Below, one piece after another: positions 20,012 to 28,533 of a DNA stretch of 64,000 nt (positions are counted from its first letter, which is position 1; every line of letters starts with the position of its first letter). Made by a program: the position numbers and the translations under genes. Location: positions 372,001 to 436,000 of the forward strand of contig CAWFZA010000008.1 of assembly GCA_963820095.1 (NCBI GenBank), read 5' to 3'. Origin of the DNA: Roseiarcus sp963820095. GTDB lineage: Bacteria; Pseudomonadota; Alphaproteobacteria; Rhizobiales; Beijerinckiaceae. The notes below the pieces were generated by a model. That model had not been told where the DNA came from and ran no database searches. It saw only the letters and a list, made by a program, of their open reading frames with translations.

Positions 20012-20937
20012 TGATCGACATCGCGACCGTCGGCTGGCTTACGATGGACGACATTGTGCTCCTCGATCACTCCTGTCGACCCGGCGTGATGGGTGGCGGC
20101 GCGCTTTATTCAGCCGTCGGCGCGCAGATCTGGTCCGATAGGGTAGGGGTTCACTCTGTGACGGGTCGCGACGTCTATGAGGACGTGCGGGCCCGGATCG
20201 CCTCGCGGGGGCTCGACGGCGGAGGAGTCGGCGTCATCGATGGCGCGGGACTGCAGCTCTGGCTGCTGCATGAGAGCGAGACGTTCAAGCGACAGGTGCC
20301 CAAGCTAAATTCGGCCACCGCCGAAGACATGGATCGCGGCCGAGGCCTACTGCCTGAGGCCTATCGGGGAGCGCGCGGCTTTCATGTCGCGCCGCAGACT
20401 CCAGCGGGCACGGCCGAGAACGTGCGCGCGCTCTCCGAGCTTCCGCATCGGCCCGTCGTGACCGTGGATATTCTTTCCGACGAATTGATCGACCGCCGCC
20501 TGTACGCCGATTTCGGCTTCCTGCGCGGCGCGTCCGCTTTCCTTCCGAGCGAGGCGGAAATTGCGCGCATCTGGGACCCGCCGGACATTGGCGTTTGGCT
20601 GCGCGAGACAGCGTCGCGAGTCCAATGCCATATGGTCGCGAAACTCGGCGAGCGTGGATCGCTCGTCTGTGACGCCCAGAGCGGCGTCCTGATCCATGCG
20701 CCAGCGCACCCGGTCAATCTTGTGGATACGACGGGCGCCGGGGACGGATATTGCGGGGGATTCCTGGCTGGTCTCGCGGCTGGCCGGCCACTTGCCGAAT
20801 GCGCGGCGATGGGGACCGTATCGGCCTCATATATTGTCGAGGCCTGCGGGGCGCTCGAAACGGAACGGCCGAGCGCTGCCGCTCGTCATGCGCGGCTGCA
20901 GCGTGTGCTGACGGAAACCGGATATGACAGTCCTTAG
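20011..20937 (+). CDS. PfkB-family kinase, ribokinase/adenosine-kinase-like
   Basis: An intact 308-residue kinase. The N-terminus is IDIATVGWLTMDDIVLLD with the glycine turn VMGGGALYSAVGAQIW. The catalytic signature DTTGAGDGYCGGFLAGLAAG near residues 240-260 holds the base Asp. The ATG at 20011 overlaps the peptidase stop by one base. It is the last gene of the amidase, CUT2 importer and peptidase operon and presumably phosphorylates the released sugar or nucleoside. It differs clearly from the PfkB protein at 2079-3017, so the two are not recent duplicates. Confidence 0.88.
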   Translation: MIDIATVGWLTMDDIVLLDHSCRPGVMGGGALYSAVGAQIWSDRVGVHSVTGRDVYEDVRARIASRGLDGGGVGVIDGAGLQLWLLHESETFKRQVPKLNSATAEDMDRGRGLLPEAYRGARGFHVAPQTPAGTAENVRALSELPHRPVVTVDILSDELIDRRLYADFGFLRGASAFLPSEAEIARIWDPPDIGVWLRETASRVQCHMVAKLGERGSLVCDAQSGVLIHAPAHPVNLVDTTGAGDGYCGGFLAGLAAGRPLAECAAMGTVSASYIVEACGALETERPSAAARHARLQRVLTETGYDSP

Positions 20938-21006
20938 AACTTCTTAGCCTGGAGCTATTTACCGTTTTTCATCATTCGATCATACAACATAACATTCACA
21001 GTCGCG

Positions 21007-21192
21007 CTAAGGTTCATAATTGTCCTTGATCGCGTCCCGCCATTTCGTATCGCTCTTCTGTTCGATGAGCGGCAGCAGGGCACCCGCCGTCTCAAGCCGT
21101 CCTTCAAGATGATCGGCGAAGCGCCACAGGCCTCCGGGCGGCAACGGGATGCCACCCCCAAGACGGCCTCGGCCATCAATTCTTGGAATCAA
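21007..21192 (-). pseudogene. Gene remnant, possibly from a thiamine-diphosphate enzyme
   Basis: About 60 codons with sensible protein composition (WRFADHLEGRLETAG, LLPLIEQKSDTKWRDAI, DNYEP). The leucine-rich stretch and the charged segment after it resemble the central domain of pyruvate-oxidase/acetolactate-synthase-like TPP enzymes, but the match is by memory and weak. The frame ends at a TAG at 21007-21009. No start or catalytic region is present. It lies just downstream of the sulfotransferase gene at the edge of the glycan island and may mark a rearrangement boundary. Confidence 0.3.
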
Positions 21193-21860
21193 TTCCGTAC
21201 CCGAGTCGCTGCATCAACGGGCCATGCGCCTGGAGGAAGCGAGGGAGATGAGCGTTTATTTCACGAATATTGCTGGCGTCGTCGCCTTTGCGAAAAAACT
21301 TAGGGTAAAGATTGTGAAGATCATCGAAAGTGCGTAAGCGAGTTGCGCGCGGTTTGACCGAAATGAAATCACAAAGGCGGCTAATCATTGCGCCGGGATC
21401 CCTTGTTATTTCTTCGAAGCGCAGCATGAGAGTTCTGGGTCTCTCGATGGGCCGCCATTCCCCGAAATGATCGGACCAAGATCCGGCATAGACCTTCCCA
21501 TCTATCACAGATTCCAATGAAACAGGCACATTTTCAATGTCATTCAGGTAGTGGAAATAGGAGACCACTGCAGAGCGGCCGTCGCGGACAATGTATATTG
21601 CAGGGTCATCGGTAAGTGGAGGTTCATGGGTTTTGACAACATAAATGTCGTTCGACTGCCGAGCCTCCTGTATAAGATCAACACCACGGTTAATACTTTT
21701 AAGATGACCAACTGCATCGATCACCTCTGACTTGACCGAGAATACCCTATCGTCCCCGTCACCCGTCAGCGAACGGGTCTTGAATTCCAAAAACCTCATT
21801 GAGGATTACTCGCGTAAAAGTATTTCCTGAACGCGGATACGAGGCAAGCCAAACAAGCAC
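21176..21860 (-). CDS. Sulfotransferase domain protein (5' frameshift)
   Basis: A PAPS-dependent sulfotransferase of about 228 residues. Reading upstream of the long frame in another frame gives LVWLASYPRSGNTFTRVIL, the 5'-phosphosulfate loop, starting from a GTG at 21860 with AAGAGGTG before it. One base shift near 21780 joins it to TRSLTGDGDDRVFS. The 3'-phosphate motif AIYIVRDGRSAVVSYFHYL follows, and the C-terminus PRFLQAHGPLMQRLGY is typical. It probably transfers sulfate to a glycan or small molecule. It lies alone at the left end of the glycosyltransferase island, with 221 bases of no apparent coding between it and the next gene. Confidence 0.8.
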
Positions 21861-22081
21861 GCGTAGACACCTCTTGGTTTAGAAGAACGCTAAAAGCTAT
21901 GGAGGCCGGAGAGTCCAACACAATGGATGCGCGGCTTCAAGAGTGTCAGAAGGGCGCGTGAACCGCGTGTCATGGGCGCCCCGAGCCGAATGCGTCAAGC
22001 GAACCGCTCACTTCATGAAGCCGGCCCTCTTTCTGACGCCAAGAACCGGCGAACATATGCCGGAGGAAACCCGGAAAGGAT

Positions 22082-23897
22082 TCATTCCTTCCGCGGGTCT
22101 GGAAGGTGCGCCATCAATTGCCGGTAGGCTTGGATTCGTGACCGATACTTTCGCCGTCGCCTTCTGGAGGCAATATGCAGCCAGTACTTCAGCCTGAATA
22201 GGAGAATGCGCGCGCGAACGCCGGTGCGGAGGGGTTTCGCGAGGTCAGGGATCAAGTCTCTCGCTAGCGCTTCACCCCAAAAGATTCCGTCCTCCGCACT
22301 ATGCAACTGACCGGGCGGCCGACCTTGGCTGGCGTCGACAGGGCTCGGGGCGCCTCCAGATCCGAGAGAGTTTATCCGTCGGCGGAGGTTTGAGATCTGA
22401 CCTCTCGCCAGAATGAACGGCGTTTGGTCCAGTTTGCGACAAATACGCTCATAATTTTTGCGCCATTGCTCCGGCGGATGTAACGAGCGCGAACTCTCGT
22501 TCTCCAGCCACCATCGATAGATGCCCGAGATCGCCGGGGAAGACGTGACGCCGCACACGGCGACGACCCGCATCAGGAAGTCCCAGTCTTCGGCGGTCTC
22601 CAAGGATTCGTCGAACCGGATCCCGAGATCATGGAAGGCTCCCCGCGGAAACGCGATCGTCGTGTTTGGCGAGCGATTATCTAGGAAGTGGTCGAAAATA
22701 TCGAACTCGGAGGGATAGAGGCGGCTCGGTGGTCCGGAGGCGCGGAGGCCTAAACGACCATTGATGTGAACGTTGATCACGTTTTGCTGAACGGTCACCG
22801 CCCGTAACACGCGGCCAGGGGTTTGGCTGTCAAGTTCGCGAAATGTCTCAACCCAATTGCCCATTGGGATGTCGTCATCGTCGACGATCGCGATATAGCG
22901 TCCGCGCGCATTCGCGAAGCCGACGTTGAGCGGTCGTGACCGCCCTCCGTCCTCGAGACGCACCAGGCGAATCTTGTCGCGCAACCATTTCGGCGTGTCG
23001 TCAATCGCCCGTTTTACGCCCCCGACACCGGCCTCATCGAGGCGATGACCCACCACTATGACTTCGAAGTCGGTGTCGACCTGACCACAAAGGCATGTCA
23101 AAACTTCCGCAAGCGTATGCGGTCGTCCGCCTTGCGTGCGGATGATGACGGAAATCAGCGGTTGCTGTGGGTGCTTCTCGGCCGGGTCAGTTTTGCGGAC
23201 GAACTCCTTCCCGGATTCGCAGAGACAGACAAACTGCGTGACGGTCGCGTTAGGGTTCGAAAGCTCCGCCGTGGCGAACAACAACTGATTGAGCGATGTT
23301 CCTCGCATTAGCGCCGGATGATCGGGTGGAAAATGCTGGTCGCTCTCGACCTCGACCACATCGTGGCGGTCGACGATGTGCAGCCCGGCCTTCTCCAACG
23401 CCGCCGTCAACTGCCTCTGATCGAACGGCTGGCGGCGGGTGTTTCGCTCGCCGGCGGCTGGATAGTCCCAACGGCCGAAGGCGAGTTTGGCGCCAATATC
23501 GCGGTGAGCGACATTTGGAGCGCTTACCACCGACAGGAGCGGCATTCTCGTGCGCGAGTTCCGCGATGCCGCGTAGGATTTCGTCCCCGTCGGCGGCGTG
23601 ACCGATGGTGTCGAGGAAGGTGATTGATGCGACCGTCCGGGCGCCGACGGCTTGTTTGAGCCGTTGCAGTGTAAAGTCCCGACCTTCGCTGTCAGCGAAC
23701 GCGCTTATGCCCACGTAAGTGCACTTCAGCTCCGACTCGACTTTCTCCGCGATGGGTCCCAAACGGCAACCGATGTCGAGATGGATTTGGCCGCGTTCGA
23801 CTTTCGCAGGATGGCGAAGCAGGAGCGCGAGGGCGTGCTCGTGAACGTGATCCGCGCCGAAGTGAAGGCCATGCGTCTCGGAGGCCTCCAAGTTCAT
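22082..23897 (-). CDS. Fused SAM methyltransferase-glycosyltransferase family 2 (copy A; frame-disrupted)
   Basis: About 605 residues with the same two-domain layout as the protein at 28505-30421. The N-terminal methyltransferase part has QIHLDIGCRLGPIAEKVE, YVGISAFADSEGRDF and SITFLDTIGHAADGDEIL. After a base shift near 23525 the chain continues SAPNVAHRDIGAKLAFGRWDY, then the GT-A glycosyltransferase domain: PLISVIIRTQGGRPHTLAEV, KIRLVRLEDGGRSRPLNVGFA, the metal-binding YIAIVDDDDIPMGNWVETF, and LETAEDWDFLMRV. The C-terminus is basic and lacks the heptad repeats of copy B. The glycine motif CRLGPIAE is weaker than CGYGAIAE in copy B, so methyl transfer may be impaired. It overlaps the upstream glycosyltransferase gene (ATGA). 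Confidence 0.8.
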
Positions 23898-24883
23898 AAG
23901 GGAAACCTGTGCTGGGCGTACATCCCTTCGACGAATTGGCCGATCCGGTGTTGCTGGTCGAGTTGGGCTGGCAGCCGCCCCTCCGCGCGCCGACGCTCAT
24001 ACTCTTTCGCGGCCCGAATGAGATGGTCAGCGCCGGCTCGCTTAAATTCTCTCAGACAACGCTCCGTTACGTCCTCGCGCGACCACTTGTAGCTCAGCAA
24101 TAAAGCCGCCTCAGCAGAGAAATATTTCTCCGCGTTCGACGCTAACCATGCGCCCTCGACAGAAAGGCGCTTGTCGTGGAAAGCGACCGCGGCTGGTTGA
24201 AAGATGACCGTGAAGCCGGCAAGCCGGACTTGCCAGGAGAAATCAACGTCGTCGCAATAGAGAAAAAAGGTACTGGCGTCGAAGCCGCCGAGCTGTCGGA
24301 ACAAGCGCTTCGGAATCATGGCGCAGGCCGTCGTCGCCCAGGAGGTCTCGCCTGTTTGGAGGTCATAGTCCTTGGGATGTTCGATCGGAAGTTGTTTGGC
24401 TTCGACCATACCAACCCCGGAGACGGCGAATTCTCCCAACATGGTTTCTAGCAGGCGCGGCGACACGACAACGTCCGGATTTTGGACGAGCAGAATGTCA
24501 GCTGGATTGGCGTCGGCGAGACGGTTGTGACCCCGCGCCGAGCCAAGATTGTTTTCGAAGAAATCATAGGTGATTGTGAGCGCTTCCCCGGATTGTTCGC
24601 GCAGAGACTCCAATTGTTGCTCGCTCAAACATGGGCTGGGCGAACTGTCCCCATATTGAAGCGTCACCCGCTTGCAGACGCCCCCGAGAATCGCCAGCTC
24701 AGCCGCGCGCGCCAAGGCGCCAACCGCGCGCTCTATCGAGCGGAATTCGTTGTTGAACAATACCGACTGGACGCCGATCGAAAGCGACGGTCCGCCAAAC
24801 GCCGTGTGTGGCGAAATGGAAGATCGCGCGGGAGAAGTCACGACCGGTGCGCTTCCAGAGGCGGCAATTGCCTCTCGATCCAA
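23894..24883 (-). CDS. Glycosyltransferase family 2 protein (copy A)
   Basis: A 329-residue, intact GT-A type glycosyltransferase resembling rhamnosyltransferase-like GT2 proteins. Key blocks are NNLGSARGHNRLADANPADILLVQNPDV (nucleotide-sugar site with Asn-Pro-Asp), VGMVEAKQLPIEHPKDYD, LGGFDASTFFLYCDDVDFSWQVRLAG (acceptor/metal region) and FHDKRLSVEGAW. It is clearly homologous to the gene at 27580-28533, with the same C-terminal ending (HRIGQFVEGMYAQHRF). Its start overlaps the epimerase gene by about 46 bases, so an internal start is possible. It probably acts on a surface polysaccharide or glycosylated protein. Confidence 0.88.
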   Translation of the reverse strand: MDREAIAASGSAPVVTSPARSSISPHTAFGGPSLSIGVQSVLFNNEFRSIERAVGALARAAELAILGGVCKRVTLQYGDSSPSPCLSEQQLESLREQSGEALTITYDFFENNLGSARGHNRLADANPADILLVQNPDVVVSPRLLETMLGEFAVSGVGMVEAKQLPIEHPKDYDLQTGETSWATTACAMIPKRLFRQLGGFDASTFFLYCDDVDFSWQVRLAGFTVIFQPAAVAFHDKRLSVEGAWLASNAEKYFSAEAALLLSYKWSREDVTERCLREFKRAGADHLIRAAKEYERRRAEGRLPAQLDQQHRIGQFVEGMYAQHRFPL

Positions 24884-25917
24884 GCGATCAACGCATCAAC
24901 CCCGGACGAGAGGTCGTTGGCCGCCCTCCAGCCGAGCAGCGACTCGGTCGGGAGGACGTTGCAGCCGGCATGCCGGACATCGCCGAATCGATATTTTCCG
25001 CACACGTTCGACGCCGGGGCGCCGTAATGTTTGACGATCACATCAGCGATCTGCGCGATCGTCGTGGCTTTCCCGGTTCCGACATCCAACGTACGCCCGA
25101 TAGCGTTGGCGCAGTCAATCGCGCTCAGGATCGCGGCGACCACGTCATCGATGAGAATGAAATCGCGCAACATGTTGCCGTCTTCATAGAGCGGTATGGA
25201 TTGACCCGCTCGCGCCGCACGGCAAAAGAGAGACACGATTCCGGTGTAGGGGTTGTATAGCGATTGGCCAGGACCGTAGACATTTTGTAACCGCAGCACC
25301 TTGAGGCCGACCCCAAAAGCGGTCGTCCAGGCTTTGAGAATATGCTCTTGCGCCAGTTTGGTCGCACCGTAAACGCTGACTGGATTCGGAACGGTGTCGG
25401 CCGCCTCTGATAGTGCGTACTCAAGGCCTGGGAAGTCCCATATCCCGGACGCCAGTTGTGTGCGCGACCGTTGCCCAGGATAGACGACAGCGCCGCCGCC
25501 GCACGGTCGCCAGGGGCCCTCGCCATAGACCGCCCGACTGCTTGTCAGCAGGATCTCGTCCGGTAAATGCTCGGTCTCCGCCAGCGCGTCCAGCATCGCG
25601 GCCGTCCCTGTCACGTTGACATGGGCGTGGCGAGCGCTTTCGGTCAACGATTGTCCGGTCCCGGTTTCCGCGGCCAAGTGCACGATCGTCGAGGGTCGCG
25701 TGTGAGCCAGCAGGCTGCGCCACGTATTGGGCTCGGCGATATCGTCGATCACCAGTTCGACGTCTTTCGCCAGCGTCTCAGGGCGCGTTCGGGCGGGGTG
25801 GATTTGCGGGTTCAGTGTGTCGAGCGCCACGACGCGGTCGAACCGCTCTAGGAGGCTGGCGGAAATCCCACAACCGATGAAGCCTGCTCCGCCCGTTACA
25901 AGACACGTCCTCTGCAC
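24838..25917 (-). CDS. NAD-dependent epimerase/dehydratase (extended SDR)
   Basis: An intact 359-residue nucleotide-sugar epimerase or dehydratase. The Rossmann motif is CLVTGGAGFIGCGIS at residues 5-19. Then come the acidic NAD pocket VVALDTLNP, IVHLAAETGTGQS, the active-site Ser-Tyr-Lys set (LLTSSRAVYGEG and VYGATKLAQEH), and LRLQNVYGPGQSLYNPYTG. It carries an extra insertion around residues 150-170 (CGGGAVVYPGQRS) before the active-site Tyr. It heads the minus-strand half of the island with two glycosyltransferases, so it likely supplies their NDP-sugar. Confidence 0.88.
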   Translation of the reverse strand: MQRTCLVTGGAGFIGCGISASLLERFDRVVALDTLNPQIHPARTRPETLAKDVELVIDDIAEPNTWRSLLAHTRPSTIVHLAAETGTGQSLTESARHAHVNVTGTAAMLDALAETEHLPDEILLTSSRAVYGEGPWRPCGGGAVVYPGQRSRTQLASGIWDFPGLEYALSEAADTVPNPVSVYGATKLAQEHILKAWTTAFGVGLKVLRLQNVYGPGQSLYNPYTGIVSLFCRAARAGQSIPLYEDGNMLRDFILIDDVVAAILSAIDCANAIGRTLDVGTGKATTIAQIADVIVKHYGAPASNVCGKYRFGDVRHAGCNVLPTESLLGWRAANDLSSGVDALIAWIERQLPPLEAHRS

Positions 25918-26400
25918 TGAGAAATCCTTGCTGGCTAATCGACGAATCCCGCTTGGGCGAGGAAAATTGATCTAGGCGACCCGCTCGCGGCGACACTGAA
26001 TCAGCCCAAATCGCCGTCCCGCCGCCTCGCGCCAAGCCCTGCGTCTCCGCATGGGCCAAAAGGCGAAGCGGTCGGTCCCCCTTGAGCGCGCCCTCATAGG
26101 ACAAGCGCTGTTTCATTGCAATCGCGCGGTGCGCAATGGGCGCGAAGCTTCATGGCGTTCAGCTGACGAGATCCTCCTGATTCCCGGAGCCCGCTCACCC
26201 GCAAGGATCTCTACCATCCGGTCCGACAATGAACGCCCTCAGACGGCGCTTGAAAGGTGGCAACCTCCGACCTATTGTCTGGCGCGCAATCGGATATCCC
26301 TTTAAAACGCGGTCTAAGAAGTGCGCCTCCCGTTTGGGGTGCGCCTAAGAGTTCTTGATCGCCGCACCGGCTGATGCAGTCATCTGGAGAATTTCGTATT
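25918..26400. other. Divergent intergenic region of the glycan island
   Basis: About 480 bases between the minus-strand epimerase gene and the plus-strand methyltransferase gene. It must hold promoters for both directions and is the centre of symmetry of the two inverted glycosyltransferase cassettes. I see no coding sequence with convincing composition, no terminator hairpin and no tandem repeat in it. Confidence 0.5.
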
Positions 26401-27370
26401 GTGAGTCTACTTCACCGGACCGCGAACTTGATTTCACCTCTGCGTCGCCTAATCGAGAGGCGCGATAGTCTGTCGGCCGAAGGTTCTCCAGTAACCGCCC
26501 AGACTTGCTGAGGAACTTCCGCAAGGCAGCGCCCCGAGCCTTTCCGCCGAGGATGCGAACGCCTTCCTCATTGCGCGGTCGGAAGGCCGCATGATAATCA
26601 CGGATTATTCCTATTATCCGCAAAAGCGGCCATTGGAGACGTCCGCCTCCGGCCGCTACTTGGCCGAGCTGTTCCGACTGCACGAGAGCCGATTCCGAGA
26701 TACGTTGCTGGCCATTGCTGGCCACGCTGAGGCTTTGGCGCGCATTCCCCGGCACAGTGATTCTCAGCTCGAGCCATTTTGGGACAATGGGTGGTTCCCG
26801 CCTTTTGACGGCGTTAGTCTCTACGGCTTGATCGCCGAAAGAAAACCACAGCGATACGTAGAAGTAGGTTCTGGCATCTCCACTCGCTTCGCCCGTCGGG
26901 CGGTGCAAGACCTCGGTCTAAAGACGCGGATCGTCTCTATTGACCCGCACCCGCAGACCACCGTGGACGGGCTTTGCGATGAAACCATCGTCTCTCGCAT
27001 GGAGGACCTGCCCGGCGGCTTCTGGGAGAGTTTCGCGCCAAGCGATATGCTTTTTATCGACAATAGTCACCGCAGCTTCCCAGGGTCTGACGTCACCGTA
27101 TTCTTCTCGGAGGTGTTGCCGGCGCTGCCGCCGGGCACACTTTACGGCATCCATGATATTTTTCTTCCGCAAGACTATCCGGAAGAATGGCGGGCTCGTT
27201 TTTACAATGAGCAATACTTCCTTCTTATGTATTTACTAGGAGGCGCCGATGGTGACGACGTCGTATTGCCAGTGAAATGGGCAGGCGGCGGAACCGCAAC
27301 TTCATGGCTTGCTGGCGCGGCTATGGCAAAAACCGGGCCTCTTCGATGGGCTGCCGACCCAAGGCGGTAG
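26401..27370 (+). CDS. Class I SAM-dependent methyltransferase (Methyltransf_24-like; frame-disrupted)
   Basis: The long frame covers residues from MIITDYSYYPQKRP (26591) and has the SAM site YVEVGSGISTRFARRAVQDLG, IVSIDPHPQTTVDG, DMLFIDNSHRSFPGSD and LYGIHDIFLPQDYP. I extend it upstream to a GTG at 26401 (MSLLHRTANLISPLRRLIERRD) preceded by CTGGAGA. The frame must change between 26494 and 26511. The 3' end is also doubtful: near 27305 another frame reads LFDGLPTQGGSFWLQR, typical of this family, and would end at 27503. It is the first gene of the plus-strand half of the island and probably methylates a sugar of the glycan. Confidence 0.75.
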
Positions 27371-27579
27371 TTTTTGGCTCCAGCGGCAGAATCAGCAGAA
27401 TCATTGGCGGCCAATAATCCACCGGAGCGTGCTGGCATCACCCGCTGCCCGAGAAGATCCAACTCTGCCCAACGAGTCGCGCGCAGACTATTCGAACAGT
27501 TGAAATACAAATTCAGCTTGACCGTAGATTATCGTCAAACCACAACCAGCCACTAGAGCGTCTCCAACGGAACTGGTCA

Positions 27580-28533
27580 ATGGCCTCGTTTAGAGTATCC
27601 GAATTGGAAGCAGGTCGCAGCGACTCACCGAGAAAATTCGATGTCGTCAGAATCCAGTGTATTCTATTTGAATTGCCTGCCGATCGCGTTCGCCGATCGG
27701 TGGACTATCTCAATTCGGCGGCTAAACACGCGGTAGCCGCTGGTTTGGTGACAAACGCGGAACTGGCTTATGGGGATTGCTCGCAGTCACCCACCTTGTC
27801 GGATGAGGAACTAACGCGGCTGGGATCCAAGAACACATATCTGAGTTCAATATCTTCCGTGCATTTTGGCGCGAACTTGGGATCGGCGGCGGGCCATAAC
27901 CAACTGCTTTCGGCGTCGGACGCGGACCTCACCCTGATCATGAATCCAGATGTCCTGGTCGCGCCCAATTTGCTGGTGGAATTGATCGGCGCGATGTCGA
28001 AGCCAGGAATGGCGCTTGTTGAAGGACGTCAGATACCCACGGAGCATCCGAAAGACTTTGACCCCGAAAGTGGTCGGACAAGTTGGTGTTCGACCGCATG
28101 CCTACTGGGCTTGACGTCGGTTATGAGGTCTGTCGGTGGGTTCGACGCGGATACGTTCTTTCTCTACTGTGATGACGTGGACTTGTCTTGGCGTGTGCGC
28201 CTGGCGGGTTATGAGATAGCGTATCAGCCGACGGCCGTCTGTTTCCACGATAAGCGGCTTACTGACGAGGCGGGTTGGAATGCGAGCTTGGCCGAACGCT
28301 ATTTTTCCGCGGAAGCCGGCTTATTGCTTCCTTTCAAATACTCTCGCCCTGATCTGACCCAAAGCTATTTGACTGCTTTCAAGCAATCTGAGGATCCCGT
28401 ATTGCAAAAGGCGGCAAGAGCTTTCGAGGAGCGCGAGCGAACTGGAAACTTGCCCATCCCCCTCGATGCGGGTCACAAGGTCGGCCAATTCGTCGACGGC
28501 GCGTATGCGCCACACCGTTTCAAACCGCGCTGA
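27580..28533 (+). CDS. Glycosyltransferase family 2 protein (copy B)
   Basis: A 317-residue, intact homologue of the protein at 23894-24883. Shared blocks include NLGSAAGHNQLLSASDADLTLIMNPDV, ALVEGRQIPTEHPKDFDPESG, VGGFDADTFFLYCDDVDLSWRVRLAGYE and FHDKRLTDEAGW, ending HKVGQFVDGAYAPHRF. A DDV acidic cluster marks the GT-A active site. Its 3' end overlaps the start of the methyltransferase-glycosyltransferase gene by about 29 bases, mirroring the overlap in copy A. Base composition is more AT-rich than the core genes of the window, consistent with acquisition. Confidence 0.88.
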   Translation: MASFRVSELEAGRSDSPRKFDVVRIQCILFELPADRVRRSVDYLNSAAKHAVAAGLVTNAELAYGDCSQSPTLSDEELTRLGSKNTYLSSISSVHFGANLGSAAGHNQLLSASDADLTLIMNPDVLVAPNLLVELIGAMSKPGMALVEGRQIPTEHPKDFDPESGRTSWCSTACLLGLTSVMRSVGGFDADTFFLYCDDVDLSWRVRLAGYEIAYQPTAVCFHDKRLTDEAGWNASLAERYFSAEAGLLLPFKYSRPDLTQSYLTAFKQSEDPVLQKAARAFEERERTGNLPIPLDAGHKVGQFVDGAYAPHRFKPR

